A DNA stretch of 33,999 nt from an uncultured Bacilli bacterium. Lineage in GTDB: Bacteria > Bacillota_I > Bacilli_A > RF39 > UBA660. The stretch covers positions 1 through 33,999 of the forward strand of contig CALVQP010000002.1 of assembly GCA_944358225.1 (NCBI GenBank). The letters run 5' to 3'. The translations under genes were made by a program, and so were the position numbers. Below the pieces are notes generated by a model that was not told the origin of the DNA, searched no databases, and saw only the letters and a list, made by a program, of their open reading frames with translations. Positions 14,807 through 21,349 of the stretch are shown here, in pieces (the first letter of the stretch is position 1; each line of letters opens with the position of its first letter).

Positions 14807-14995
14807 TTATTTTGTGGCTTGTGTTAAGTCTTTAGAGTAAACAAAAACAAGAGCATTAAGTTGCTCTTGCGATAAATAGTATCTACTACCAATTTTAGTA
14901 TAAGATATTATGTTGTTAACTACCCAACTATAAAGTGTCTTATATGACACACCAATTTCTTTACAAGCACTTTTCAATGGTATTAAGTCTCTAAT
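14807..14995 (-). CDS. Second excisionase-type HTH protein with an ATT start codon
   Basis: The minus-strand frame encodes about 62 residues: IRDLIPLKSACKEIGVSYKT, LYSWVVNNIISYTKIGSRYY, LSQEQLNALVFVYSKD. This is an AlpA/excisionase-like HTH (helix LKSACKEIGVSYKTLYSWV plus a wing). There is no ATG, GTG or TTG in a suitable place; the first TTG is codon 7, far from the ribosome binding site. A full AGGAGG (15004-15009) lies five bases before one ATT and eight bases before a second (14995). ATT is a rare, inefficient start, known from infC. Either the gene is deliberately poorly translated or an ATG mutated to ATT. It stands alone between the RepL-like gene and the cargo operon. Confidence 0.6.
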   Translation of the reverse strand: MRDLIPLKSACKEIGVSYKTLYSWVVNNIISYTKIGSRYYLSQEQLNALVFVYSKDLTQATK

Positions 14996-15063
14996 AATAT
15001 CTACCTCCTCATATATATAGTAGTTTATAAGAAACTTTCATACAATTTCGTGTATTTTTGTAT

Positions 15064-15090
15064 AAAAAAAGTATATAGCATTTGCTATAC
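15064..15090 (-). terminator. Terminator of the cargo operon
   Basis: TATAGCA (15074-15080) and TGCTATA (15083-15089) pair around a two-base loop; on the minus strand they are followed by a T run (15064-15070). It begins two bases after the stop of the 497-residue protein gene. Confidence 0.75.
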
Positions 15091-15091
15091 A

Positions 15092-16585
15092 CTATCTATT
15101 ATGTTTATTAGTATCACTATTTTGACCTAAAGTTTGTTCTAACAACATTTTATATTCACTACTATCAAATATTTGAGGTTGTGGAAATTGACCAAACTTG
15201 CTTTGATAATACTGCATTACTTCATTAAAAGTTCCTTTTGCAACATCAGTTGAATATTGTTGTGAGAAAGTTGTAAGTTGTCTTTGTTTGTACTCACTCA
15301 TTAAGTCTGTTCTATTATAACCGGCAAAAACGTTGAATTGTTCGTGAGAGTAAGCCATACCATTAGGATTATATATAGGACAAAAGTTAGGGTTAGTAAT
15401 AAATCCATCAATAGTTTTGTTATATACCCCTTGAATTAAATTTGGACTAAACACACTATTACCATCACCAGTATTTTTCCATAAAGGCATAGGGACATCA
15501 CAACTACCGTCTCTATGAGGTTGACAAGATAAATACTCTTTAGGAACTTTAATTACAAATACTGATTTAAAATCTTCTAATTGAGAATATGACTTCATTA
15601 TACTTTCTAGACCTTGTGTTTTAATATCTTCATCACTAATTGGTGCTAGAGTAGAATGTAGACTAAGTGATATATCATTTTCTAATATTAAACCATTATT
15701 GAAGAAATCTGCTAAAGCCTCCGGACTTTCATTTGCCGTCCCGTGAAGAAAGTAAGCATATTCTATGTTATTCTGTTTAACACCAATTTTATTTAAAAAG
15801 TTCTCATCTTGTATCTCTAAAGTTAGACTTTGTAATAATTGAGAGTTGTTTTTTGAAACTGATTTAACAAGCCCTTGTATAAAACTTATTATTTGTTCTT
15901 TTCTTGTATCTAACAGTTTCATATCTGCGTCATTTAATTTGGCATAGTGTTTTGTTTTACTTAAAGCATATATTTCATTCATCATACTTGCAAACGAACT
16001 AAACTTTCCATTTGTAAGACTATCAAATTCTTGCTCAAACATATTGTTATTATTAAGATATTGATTAGCTAGTTTATCAGCACCAATAATAACTTTCATA
16101 ACTCGCATTACATTTTTAACAAAATATAAATAATCTTCACTTTCACTTAAACGGCATTGTTCTATATCTTCTGCAAATAATTGAGTGATTGCTTCATCAA
16201 GACCAGTATATATGCTTTGTCCGTTTCCTTGATATTGATGTCCAAAAAAATGTTGATTGCCATCTTTCATTTGACTTAATCCGTGTAAGACTTCGTGTGT
16301 AGTTTGAACGTTAGTTATTTGAGGGTTATTTAAAGCAAAAGTTTCATCTATATAAATTTCCTTTGACCCATCTTGAAATGGCCAACAAACCATATTAGAC
16401 CATCTAATTTGTCTTACTGGGGCATAGAACAAATTAAAACCCTTACTCATATTTTGTTCTAAATTATTTACTAATACTATATTTCTAAAGTATTCCCAAG
16501 CCATTCTTTTTTTATTGTTTATTACATCAAGAGGTTGTTGTTTTCTATACTTTAATAATTCATTATATTGTTCTTGTAGTGTCAT
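15092..16585 (-). CDS. Putative effector: zinc-metalloprotease-like N-terminus and PARP/ART-like C-terminus
   Basis: A 497-residue soluble protein with no signal peptide, not assignable to a known family as a whole. Residues 97-101 are HEVLH, a HExxH zinc-protease motif, in TTHEVLHGLSQM. Glu131 in TGLDEAITQLFAEDI is placed like the third zinc ligand of gluzincins. The C-terminal half (about residues 275-400) begins YFLHGTANESPEAL and NNGLILENDISLSLHST, which recalls the HGT...GL start of PARP/ADP-ribosyltransferase folds. It continues with VFVIKVPKEYLS and SPNLIQGVYN, where an acidic catalytic residue would be sought. The reading as a protease-plus-ART effector is inference. It has AAGGAGG upstream and is the last gene of a three-gene operon, 16 bases after the histidine phosphatase gene. 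Confidence 0.45.
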   Translation of the reverse strand: MTLQEQYNELLKYRKQQPLDVINNKKRMAWEYFRNIVLVNNLEQNMSKGFNLFYAPVRQIRWSNMVCWPFQDGSKEIYIDETFALNNPQITNVQTTHEVLHGLSQMKDGNQHFFGHQYQGNGQSIYTGLDEAITQLFAEDIEQCRLSESEDYLYFVKNVMRVMKVIIGADKLANQYLNNNNMFEQEFDSLTNGKFSSFASMMNEIYALSKTKHYAKLNDADMKLLDTRKEQIISFIQGLVKSVSKNNSQLLQSLTLEIQDENFLNKIGVKQNNIEYAYFLHGTANESPEALADFFNNGLILENDISLSLHSTLAPISDEDIKTQGLESIMKSYSQLEDFKSVFVIKVPKEYLSCQPHRDGSCDVPMPLWKNTGDGNSVFSPNLIQGVYNKTIDGFITNPNFCPIYNPNGMAYSHEQFNVFAGYNRTDLMSEYKQRQLTTFSQQYSTDVAKGTFNEVMQYYQSKFGQFPQPQIFDSSEYKMLLEQTLGQNSDTNKHNR

Positions 16586-16601
16586 TTTAAAACCTCCTTA
16601 A

Positions 16602-17234
16602 TTACTTTATATTTTTTATTGACTTTAGCACATTTTTATCATCAAATTCCAATTCAAATAGTTCTGGACAATTCCAATTGCCATCAAAAACCATTTCATT
16701 ATTGAAATATATTTCTATCAATTTGTTATCTTCATTTAGAATAACATCACAACATTTAGATAGCATAGTCGAAATAGCAGTTCCGTGAGATACAACGGCA
16801 ATTTTCTTATTAGAATGCTTATTTAATATATCTGCTATTGCATTATTCATTCTTTCCGATACTTCATTTGCAGACTCACCATTATCAAGTTTATAATCCC
16901 AGTCTCTAAACTGATTCTCAAAAAAGTCTTTTGGAAGTTCATACATATTATTTACCCCAAATCTTCTCTCACCAAGTCTCTCATCAACATTTAATAAAAT
17001 GTTATTGTTGGTTGCAATATATTTAGCAGTACACATTGCTCTTACATAATGAGACGAGTAAATTACATCTATATTTTGTAATTCCTCACGTTTGCTCATT
17101 TGTTCTGCAAGTCTTTCACCCTCAACACTTAACATATTCTTTTCATTTCTAATTTGCTCAACTTCGTTAACGTTGTAATCACCCAACAAAGACCTAAATG
17201 GTTGTGAGTGTCTTAACAAATAAATAGTTGTCAT
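16602..17234 (-). CDS. Histidine phosphatase (phosphoglycerate mutase-like) superfamily protein
   Basis: A 210-residue member of the branch-1 histidine phosphatase superfamily. Catalytic residues are in place: Arg8-His9 in YLLRHSQP, Arg65 in SSHYVRAMCTA, Glu89 in ERLGERRFG and His150 in VVSHGTAI. The motif is RHS rather than RHG, a tolerated variation. Members dephosphorylate small phospho-metabolites, nucleotides or proteins; the substrate cannot be told from sequence. GGAGG precedes the ATG. The gene sits 19 bases after the HIT gene and 16 before the effector-like gene, so all three are co-expressed, perhaps on phosphorylated nucleotide-type substrates. Confidence 0.9.
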   Translation of the reverse strand: MTTIYLLRHSQPFRSLLGDYNVNEVEQIRNEKNMLSVEGERLAEQMSKREELQNIDVIYSSHYVRAMCTAKYIATNNNILLNVDERLGERRFGVNNMYELPKDFFENQFRDWDYKLDNGESANEVSERMNNAIADILNKHSNKKIAVVSHGTAISTMLSKCCDVILNEDNKLIEIYFNNEMVFDGNWNCPELFELEFDDKNVLKSIKNIK

Positions 17235-17253
17235 TATAATTCACCCTCCGATA

Positions 17254-17688
17254 TTACTTTATATTAAATTCATCTTTCATCATTTCAAATATTTTAAGTC
17301 TTTCTTCTTTAGTAAAAATGTCTTTTTGTTTCTTGAATTTGCTTAAAGCCCATTTCCAAAAATTATAACCAAAATGCTTGTCCTTGTATACCTTGCCAAA
17401 CAATTTTAATTCATCTTTATATCGTGGTACAAAGTGATAATGGACGTGTGGTTTCTCATTATCTCTATAAGCATTATTCATTAAGCAAGCAAAGTTAAAC
17501 ATTGTTGCACCAAAAACTTTTTTACAAACTCTTTCAAGTTCTTTCTCAAGTTGTCCTAGTTCTTCCCAAGCCTCCGGTGTTAAATCACTTAAAGATTTTT
17601 TATCATTCCCTATGATACAATAACCAACAAATTCTTGACACCAGTCGCCAAAAATAACGTCCCAATTTTTTCCTTTATACAATTCCAT
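17254..17688 (-). CDS. HIT-family nucleotide hydrolase/transferase
   Basis: A 144-residue histidine-triad protein. The signature H-x-H-x-H-x is HVHYHF at residues 81-86 (in EKPHVHYHFVPRY), with the preceding SLSDLTPEAWEELGQLEKEL helix and FNFACLMNNAYRDN strand typical of the superfamily. HIT enzymes cleave nucleotide phosphoramidates, dinucleoside polyphosphates or adenylated ends. It is the first gene of the cargo operon, has GAGGTGG upstream of the ATG, and follows a TATAAT in the 17700-17720 region (the -35 is poor). Pairing a nucleotide-clearing enzyme with a possible ADP-ribosyltransferase and a phosphatase makes a nucleotide-based pathway plausible, but this is inference. Confidence 0.9.
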   Translation of the reverse strand: MELYKGKNWDVIFGDWCQEFVGYCIIGNDKKSLSDLTPEAWEELGQLEKELERVCKKVFGATMFNFACLMNNAYRDNEKPHVHYHFVPRYKDELKLFGKVYKDKHFGYNFWKWALSKFKKQKDIFTKEERLKIFEMMKDEFNIK

Positions 17689-17731
17689 AGTTCCACCTCA
17701 ATTATAATTATACTATATTTAAGCAAATTTA

Positions 17732-17762
17732 AAAAGCACATAACTTTTTATTATGTACTTTT
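17732..17762. terminator. Terminator between the 17801 gene and the cargo operon
   Basis: AAAAGCACATAA (17732-17743) and TTATGTACTTTT (17751-17762) form a 12-bp stem with one C-A mismatch around a seven-base loop. On the minus strand it is followed by TTT. It isolates the cargo-operon promoter from upstream transcription. Confidence 0.7.
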
Positions 17763-17800
17763 GAGTTTGTTAGACGTTCTAGAAAGTTCTTAACTAGTAT

Positions 17801-18157
17801 CTATTTAGTTCTTTCTTGGTTAAAATTTATTCCCAAGATGTAATTTAGTTTTTGAAATTGGCTATAATAACCTTTCATCTCGTTGCATAGACTTTTTATT
17901 CTATTAACATAATGGTTGCTTGATGTGTTTACTGGCTTAATATTTTTTAAATATTTAGTAAACATAGTTAATTCTTTGTCAGTTATATTTCTTTGAGAAT
18001 AAGCACTCATATATGCCTTAATAAATTCCTTTTGAACAAAGTTTAGTATTTGTTCTTCGTTTATATCAGTTAAAGGCTTATTATGTCTTTTTTTATTTCC
18101 CTTATTATTCCCATTATTTTGCTTATTACTTGCAATAGTGTTATCACTATTATTCAT
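17801..18157 (-). CDS. Element protein of unknown function with Asn/Lys-rich N-terminus
   Basis: A 118-residue soluble protein. The first 30 residues are low-complexity and rich in Asn, Lys and Gln (NKQNNGNNKGNKKRHNK), probably disordered and positively charged. The rest is helical (INEEQILNFVQKEFIKAYMS; YVNRIKSLCNEMKGYYSQFQ). No family is recognised. It has AAGGAGG nine bases before its ATG and overlaps the end of the NLPTD paralogue 2 gene by 8 bases, so the two are translationally coupled and could act together. Confidence 0.6.
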   Translation of the reverse strand: MNNSDNTIASNKQNNGNNKGNKKRHNKPLTDINEEQILNFVQKEFIKAYMSAYSQRNITDKELTMFTKYLKNIKPVNTSSNHYVNRIKSLCNEMKGYYSQFQKLNYILGINFNQERTK

Positions 18158-18341
18158 CTTTCTTTACCTCCTTGACTTTATTTTTAAGTAGTTCTAGAAC
18201 ACCTATACAAACATTTTCTTTAGATGTATCGTCAACATTAAGTTTCTTAATTGACTCTGCAACTAACTTGGCTTGTAGTTTAGCAAATTGTTCATTAAAC
18301 ATACTTTTTTCTTTATCATCAGTTGGTAAGTTAATAATCAA
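18150..18341 (-). CDS. Small NLPTD-type protein, paralogue 2
   Basis: About 63 residues (IINLPTDDKEKSMFNEQFAK, LQAKLVAESIKKLNV, then a Lys/Glu-rich helix), homologous to the 12823-13005 product. The start is unclear. TTG 18341 lies 16 bases from AAAGGAG (18358-18364), too far for normal use. In-frame ATT (18353) and ATC (18347) lie 4 and 10 bases from it, and the ATC aligns with the GTG start of paralogue 1. Real initiation may be at one of these non-AUG codons. It is the first gene of a two-gene unit with the 118-residue protein. The role is unknown. Confidence 0.6.
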   Translation of the reverse strand: MIINLPTDDKEKSMFNEQFAKLQAKLVAESIKKLNVDDTSKENVCIGVLELLKNKVKEVKKDE

Positions 18342-18435
18342 CTTGATGACAATACATCTCCTTTCCCCCTTACTTGCAAATAATAAACCGGTTTCTTCTT
18401 TGCATAACCATCATATCAAACTAAAATATTATTAC

Positions 18436-18488
18436 AATAAAAAAAGTGCATTTTTTACCTTTAGTACCGAACGGCAAAATTTGCACTT
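18436..18488 (-). terminator. Terminator of the 313-residue protein gene
   Basis: AAGTGCA (18444-18450) and TGCACTT (18482-18488) pair, and inner A/T tracts extend the stem around a large loop. On the minus strand a long T run follows (18436-18445). It starts right after the stop at 18490. Confidence 0.6.
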
Positions 18489-18489
18489 C

Positions 18490-19431
18490 TTATATATTTA
18501 TAACTTTTGAGTAAGTAGATTCTTGTAAGTCAATTGCAACACTTTCAAATAAAGTAAATGATGAGATGTACTTGTTATTTTCTCTTTCAATAATCTCTTG
18601 AATTAAAGTTAACCCTTTATGGTTTTTGCCTTGACTTAATAAGTTATACACCTCGTGTAGTTCGTAGTATTCTTTCAAGTAGTATATGTCTCTACAATTA
18701 GCCATATTTTTATTGTCATCAAAATAGTCTTGCAACAACTCAATGGCTTTAACATTATATTTTGTAATTAAGTAGTTGTTTACATCTGCAATAGTAATAA
18801 GTAAATAACTAATTTGATTATATAGTGTTGCCTTATACTTGCTTTCTATAAACACATTATCAAAGTAAATCTTTTTAAACTTTAAGATAACCTTATCATT
18901 ATTAAGCGAACAATGGACTCTTTTCTTAATGTTGTCTACTATTGACCTATCATATATGATATTTTCACCCATAACCCAACAATAATGCTCGTTATCTATT
19001 TCTTGCATTTCGTCATAGATGTAATCTTTAAAGCCCTCAAAATCACGTTCAAACTTATCTTGCCAACTAACTAGTGTTTCTAGTTTTTTATATACCTTGT
19101 TTATATATTCGTTTGTTAAATTGTCTTTGTTAACACTAATATACATATTATATAAAGGTACACTTCTATTAACTGAATAATAGTGGCGACCGGCTTTCAA
19201 ATACATTTGCTTTATGTTATCAATAGCATTTTGAACACTACCACGTCTTGCAATAGCATTATTACATCTAATAATAAAGTCTATGGTATCAATAATAAAT
19301 CTTGGTATATAATCACCACTTCTGATAACATATCTTTTATTGCCTCTGCATAAATAAGCCAAATATGTTTGTTCACTAAACTTATTGTCAAAATAATTGT
19401 GGAACTTAAAGTCTTTCTTTAAGTGAGACAT
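18490..19431 (-). CDS. 313-residue element protein of unknown function, divergent from the recombinase
   Basis: A soluble, Tyr/Asn/Lys-rich protein with no signal peptide or membrane segment and no motif I recognise. It opens MSHLKKDFKFHNYFDNKFSE and contains a hydrophobic helical stretch near residues 220-240 (SYLLITIADVNNYLITKYNV) and a predicted alpha-helical C-terminal region. It is transcribed divergently from the recombinase, and the two share a short control region with an extended -10 (TGTTATAAT, 19456-19464) for this gene and GGAGGGGG before its ATG. Divergent placement beside a recombinase is typical of regulators or modules that act with it, but no DNA-binding fold is visible. Confidence 0.6.
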   Translation of the reverse strand: MSHLKKDFKFHNYFDNKFSEQTYLAYLCRGNKRYVIRSGDYIPRFIIDTIDFIIRCNNAIARRGSVQNAIDNIKQMYLKAGRHYYSVNRSVPLYNMYISVNKDNLTNEYINKVYKKLETLVSWQDKFERDFEGFKDYIYDEMQEIDNEHYCWVMGENIIYDRSIVDNIKKRVHCSLNNDKVILKFKKIYFDNVFIESKYKATLYNQISYLLITIADVNNYLITKYNVKAIELLQDYFDDNKNMANCRDIYYLKEYYELHEVYNLLSQGKNHKGLTLIQEIIERENNKYISSFTLFESVAIDLQESTYSKVINI

Positions 19432-19503
19432 ATAACCCCCTCCAGTTAGTCAATTATTATAACACAACTTTAAGCGAAAATCTGCCCTAAAATGCTTTTA
19501 TTT

Positions 19504-19542
19504 TTATGTGTTATGTGATATATTATTAGTATAATCACATAA
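19504..19542 (+). promoter_or_regulatory. Recombinase promoter with flanking operator-like inverted repeat
   Basis: TTATGTGAT (19511-19519) and ATCACATAA (19534-19542) are a perfect 9-bp inverted repeat with 14 bases between. The predicted -10 TATAAT (19530-19535) overlaps the right arm. A further TTATGTG (19504-19510) forms a direct repeat with the left arm. The -35 region (about TGTGTT) is poor, so transcription may need an activator or another sigma factor, or be repressed through the repeat. I could not fit a sigma-E promoter that leaves the ribosome binding site in the transcript. Confidence 0.6.
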
Positions 19543-19560
19543 AAGAAAGGAACTGATTTT

Positions 19561-21330
19561 ATGGGTAATGACAATATAGCAAAAATAAGAAACGATTTAA
19601 GGAAATATGTTATATATTCTCGTAAGTCAAAATTTACTGGTAAGGGTGAGTCAGTAGAAAACCAAATTGAAATATGTAAGGCATACATCAAGAGTAAATT
19701 TGATATAAACATTAAAGACGAAGATATTATCATTAAACAAGATGAGGGCTTTAGTGGTAAAGATGTCAAACGTCCTCAATTTCAAGAGATGATGAAACTT
19801 GTTAAAGACAAGCAAGTTAAAATGATAGTGGTATATAAACTGGATAGACTCTCTCGTAATGTTCTAGACTTCTGCGAGATGTATAATGAACTAGAATTAT
19901 ATGATACTAAATTTGCTAGTGTATCAGAAAGTTTTGATACTACTACTTCAATGGGACGTGCTATGCTTATGATAACAATGACGTTCGCCCAACTAGAACG
20001 AGAAACAATTGCAGAACGTATCAGAGACAATATGATGGAACTTGCTAAAACTGGACGTTGGCTTGGTGGTAATACACCTATGGGCTTTGAGTCAGAAAAA
20101 ATGGAAAAGTTTAACATCAATGGTAAAAAGGTTTCACTATACAAATTAAGCCCTATAAATGATGAAATAGAGATTATAAAACTTATCTATGATAAATACC
20201 TAGAATTAAAGTCTTTAACCACTCTAGAAACGTTTTTACTTAACAATAATCTAAAGACAAGACGTGAGTGTGATTTTGCTCGTTGGGGGCTTAAAAAGAT
20301 ACTTACAAACCCCGTTTATGCAATAGCAGACAAAGATATGTTCAATTACTTTAAAGACAATGATATGGACATATTTAACGAGGAAATTGACTGGGACGGA
20401 ACTTATGGTGTTATGAGTTATAACAAGACTAGTAAAACCAAAACTGGTAGTGTTAAAACTAAAGACAAAGACCAATGGATAAATGCTATTGGAAAACATC
20501 AAGGAATTATTAAAGGTAAAGACTGGGTAGAAGTTCAAACATTACTTAATAGTAATCAGAACAAGGCATACAGACTACCAGTTAAAAATAATTCTATTCT
20601 AGCCGGTATATTAAGATGTGAACATTGTGGCAACCTTATGAGACCAAAACTTAAAGACACAACACTTCCTAATGGCGATAGAAAGTTTAACTATATATGC
20701 GACCTTAAAATGAGGTCTAGAGGTAAACAATGCAATTGTCCTAACGTTAATGGAAACGAGGCAGACAAACTTGTTATTGACGGAATAAAGGAACTTGCTA
20801 AACCTACTAGTGAGTTCTACCAAGAACTACTTAAAGTTATTAAATATGAAAACTATGGCAAGAATAGTCAGACAACTGAATTAGAAGTGTTAGAAAGAAA
20901 ACACAACCAAAACCTTGCTAGTATTAAAAATTATATCTCTCGTATAGAATATGTTGATGAAGATTTATTAGATGACGTACAAAACAAAATAAAAGATTTA
21001 AAACAAAAGGACAAAGAAGTTGTAGCGAAAATTCAAGAACTTAAAGAGACACAACCAGACTCTTACACCGACCAAGAAACTGCTAAAATGCTTGTATACA
21101 TACTTGATAACTATATGAGCAACTTTACTGAACTTGATTTACTATCACAAAGAAACTTCTTAAAGTTGTTTATAGGTAATTGTTCTACTGATGGAAAAGA
21201 CATACATATTGACTTAATCGGTAGTAGAAATCATACAACAACCTATCAACCAGTTTTTGAAGGTAGTGAGAATTCCGAAACCGGAACTCACGGAGGACAA
21301 ATCGTTCTTTTAAGTGATAGTAGCGAATGA
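19561..21330 (+). CDS. Large serine recombinase (SpoIVCA-like) of the sigK element
   Basis: A 589-residue large serine recombinase that should catalyse insertion and excision of the element. It has a resolvase-type catalytic domain (about residues 14-160) with nucleophile Ser23 in YSRKS, Gln35 region ENQIEICK, DEGFSGKDVKRPQF and YKLDRLSRN (Arg96, Arg99); the recombinase domain; a zinc ribbon with Cys353, Cys356, Cys380 and Cys391/393; and a coiled-coil region (about residues 430-505) of the type that controls directionality. It points toward the right junction. Its TGA stop (21328-21330) is built from the att core plus the first sigK base, so in the excised circle the frame continues into the HTH frame at 12317. 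It is the functional counterpart of B. subtilis SpoIVCA by position. Confidence 0.95.
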   Translation: MGNDNIAKIRNDLRKYVIYSRKSKFTGKGESVENQIEICKAYIKSKFDINIKDEDIIIKQDEGFSGKDVKRPQFQEMMKLVKDKQVKMIVVYKLDRLSRNVLDFCEMYNELELYDTKFASVSESFDTTTSMGRAMLMITMTFAQLERETIAERIRDNMMELAKTGRWLGGNTPMGFESEKMEKFNINGKKVSLYKLSPINDEIEIIKLIYDKYLELKSLTTLETFLLNNNLKTRRECDFARWGLKKILTNPVYAIADKDMFNYFKDNDMDIFNEEIDWDGTYGVMSYNKTSKTKTGSVKTKDKDQWINAIGKHQGIIKGKDWVEVQTLLNSNQNKAYRLPVKNNSILAGILRCEHCGNLMRPKLKDTTLPNGDRKFNYICDLKMRSRGKQCNCPNVNGNEADKLVIDGIKELAKPTSEFYQELLKVIKYENYGKNSQTTELEVLERKHNQNLASIKNYISRIEYVDEDLLDDVQNKIKDLKQKDKEVVAKIQELKETQPDSYTDQETAKMLVYILDNYMSNFTELDLLSQRNFLKLFIGNCSTDGKDIHIDLIGSRNHTTTYQPVFEGSENSETGTHGGQIVLLSDSSE

Positions 21331-21349
21331 AATATTGATGTTTTTTCGT
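21304..21349 (+). other. attR: right junction of the sigK element
   Basis: Element DNA (GTTCTTTTAAGTGATAGTAGCG, 21304-21325), then core AATG (21326-21329), then sigK sequence (AAATATTGATG). The left arm 21304-21318 is the inverted complement of 12324-12338 at 12 of 15 positions, so the two junctions together define a palindromic attP. The site lies within the last codons of the recombinase gene. Confidence 0.85.

Larger units (their letters stand above)
12315..21329 (+). mobile_element. Skin-like sigK intervening element, 9,011 bp, with serine recombinase
   Basis: The element interrupts sigK between Asn109 and Glu110. By my comparison this is the same CIEN/EIL position as the B. subtilis skin element, where SpoIVCA excises the DNA in the mother cell to rebuild sigK. 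Both ends carry AATG (12315-12318 and 21326-21329), and removing one copy plus the intervening DNA restores the sigK frame exactly. Contents from left to right: start-less HTH frame, small NLPTD protein, two unknowns, an excisionase-like gene, a RepL-like gene, a second excisionase-like gene, a protease/ART-like effector with a histidine phosphatase and a HIT protein, an unknown, the second NLPTD protein, a 313-residue unknown and the recombinase. No capsid, terminase, relaxase or transposase was found. Codon use looks less A/T-extreme (more AAC, CTT and GAC) than in the host genes. Confidence 0.9.

Noticed and set aside
18172..18510. 112-residue plus-strand frame
   Set aside because: It is the reverse complement of the NLPTD paralogue 2 gene and its upstream region, Ser/Leu-rich, with no ribosome binding site.
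19782..20823. Several minus-strand frames opposite the recombinase
   Set aside because: All are antisense to a clear recombinase gene and have no motifs or ribosome binding sites.
12315..21329. Prophage or integrative conjugative element
   Set aside because: No capsid, portal, terminase, tail, lysis, relaxase or type IV secretion gene is visible in the 9 kb.
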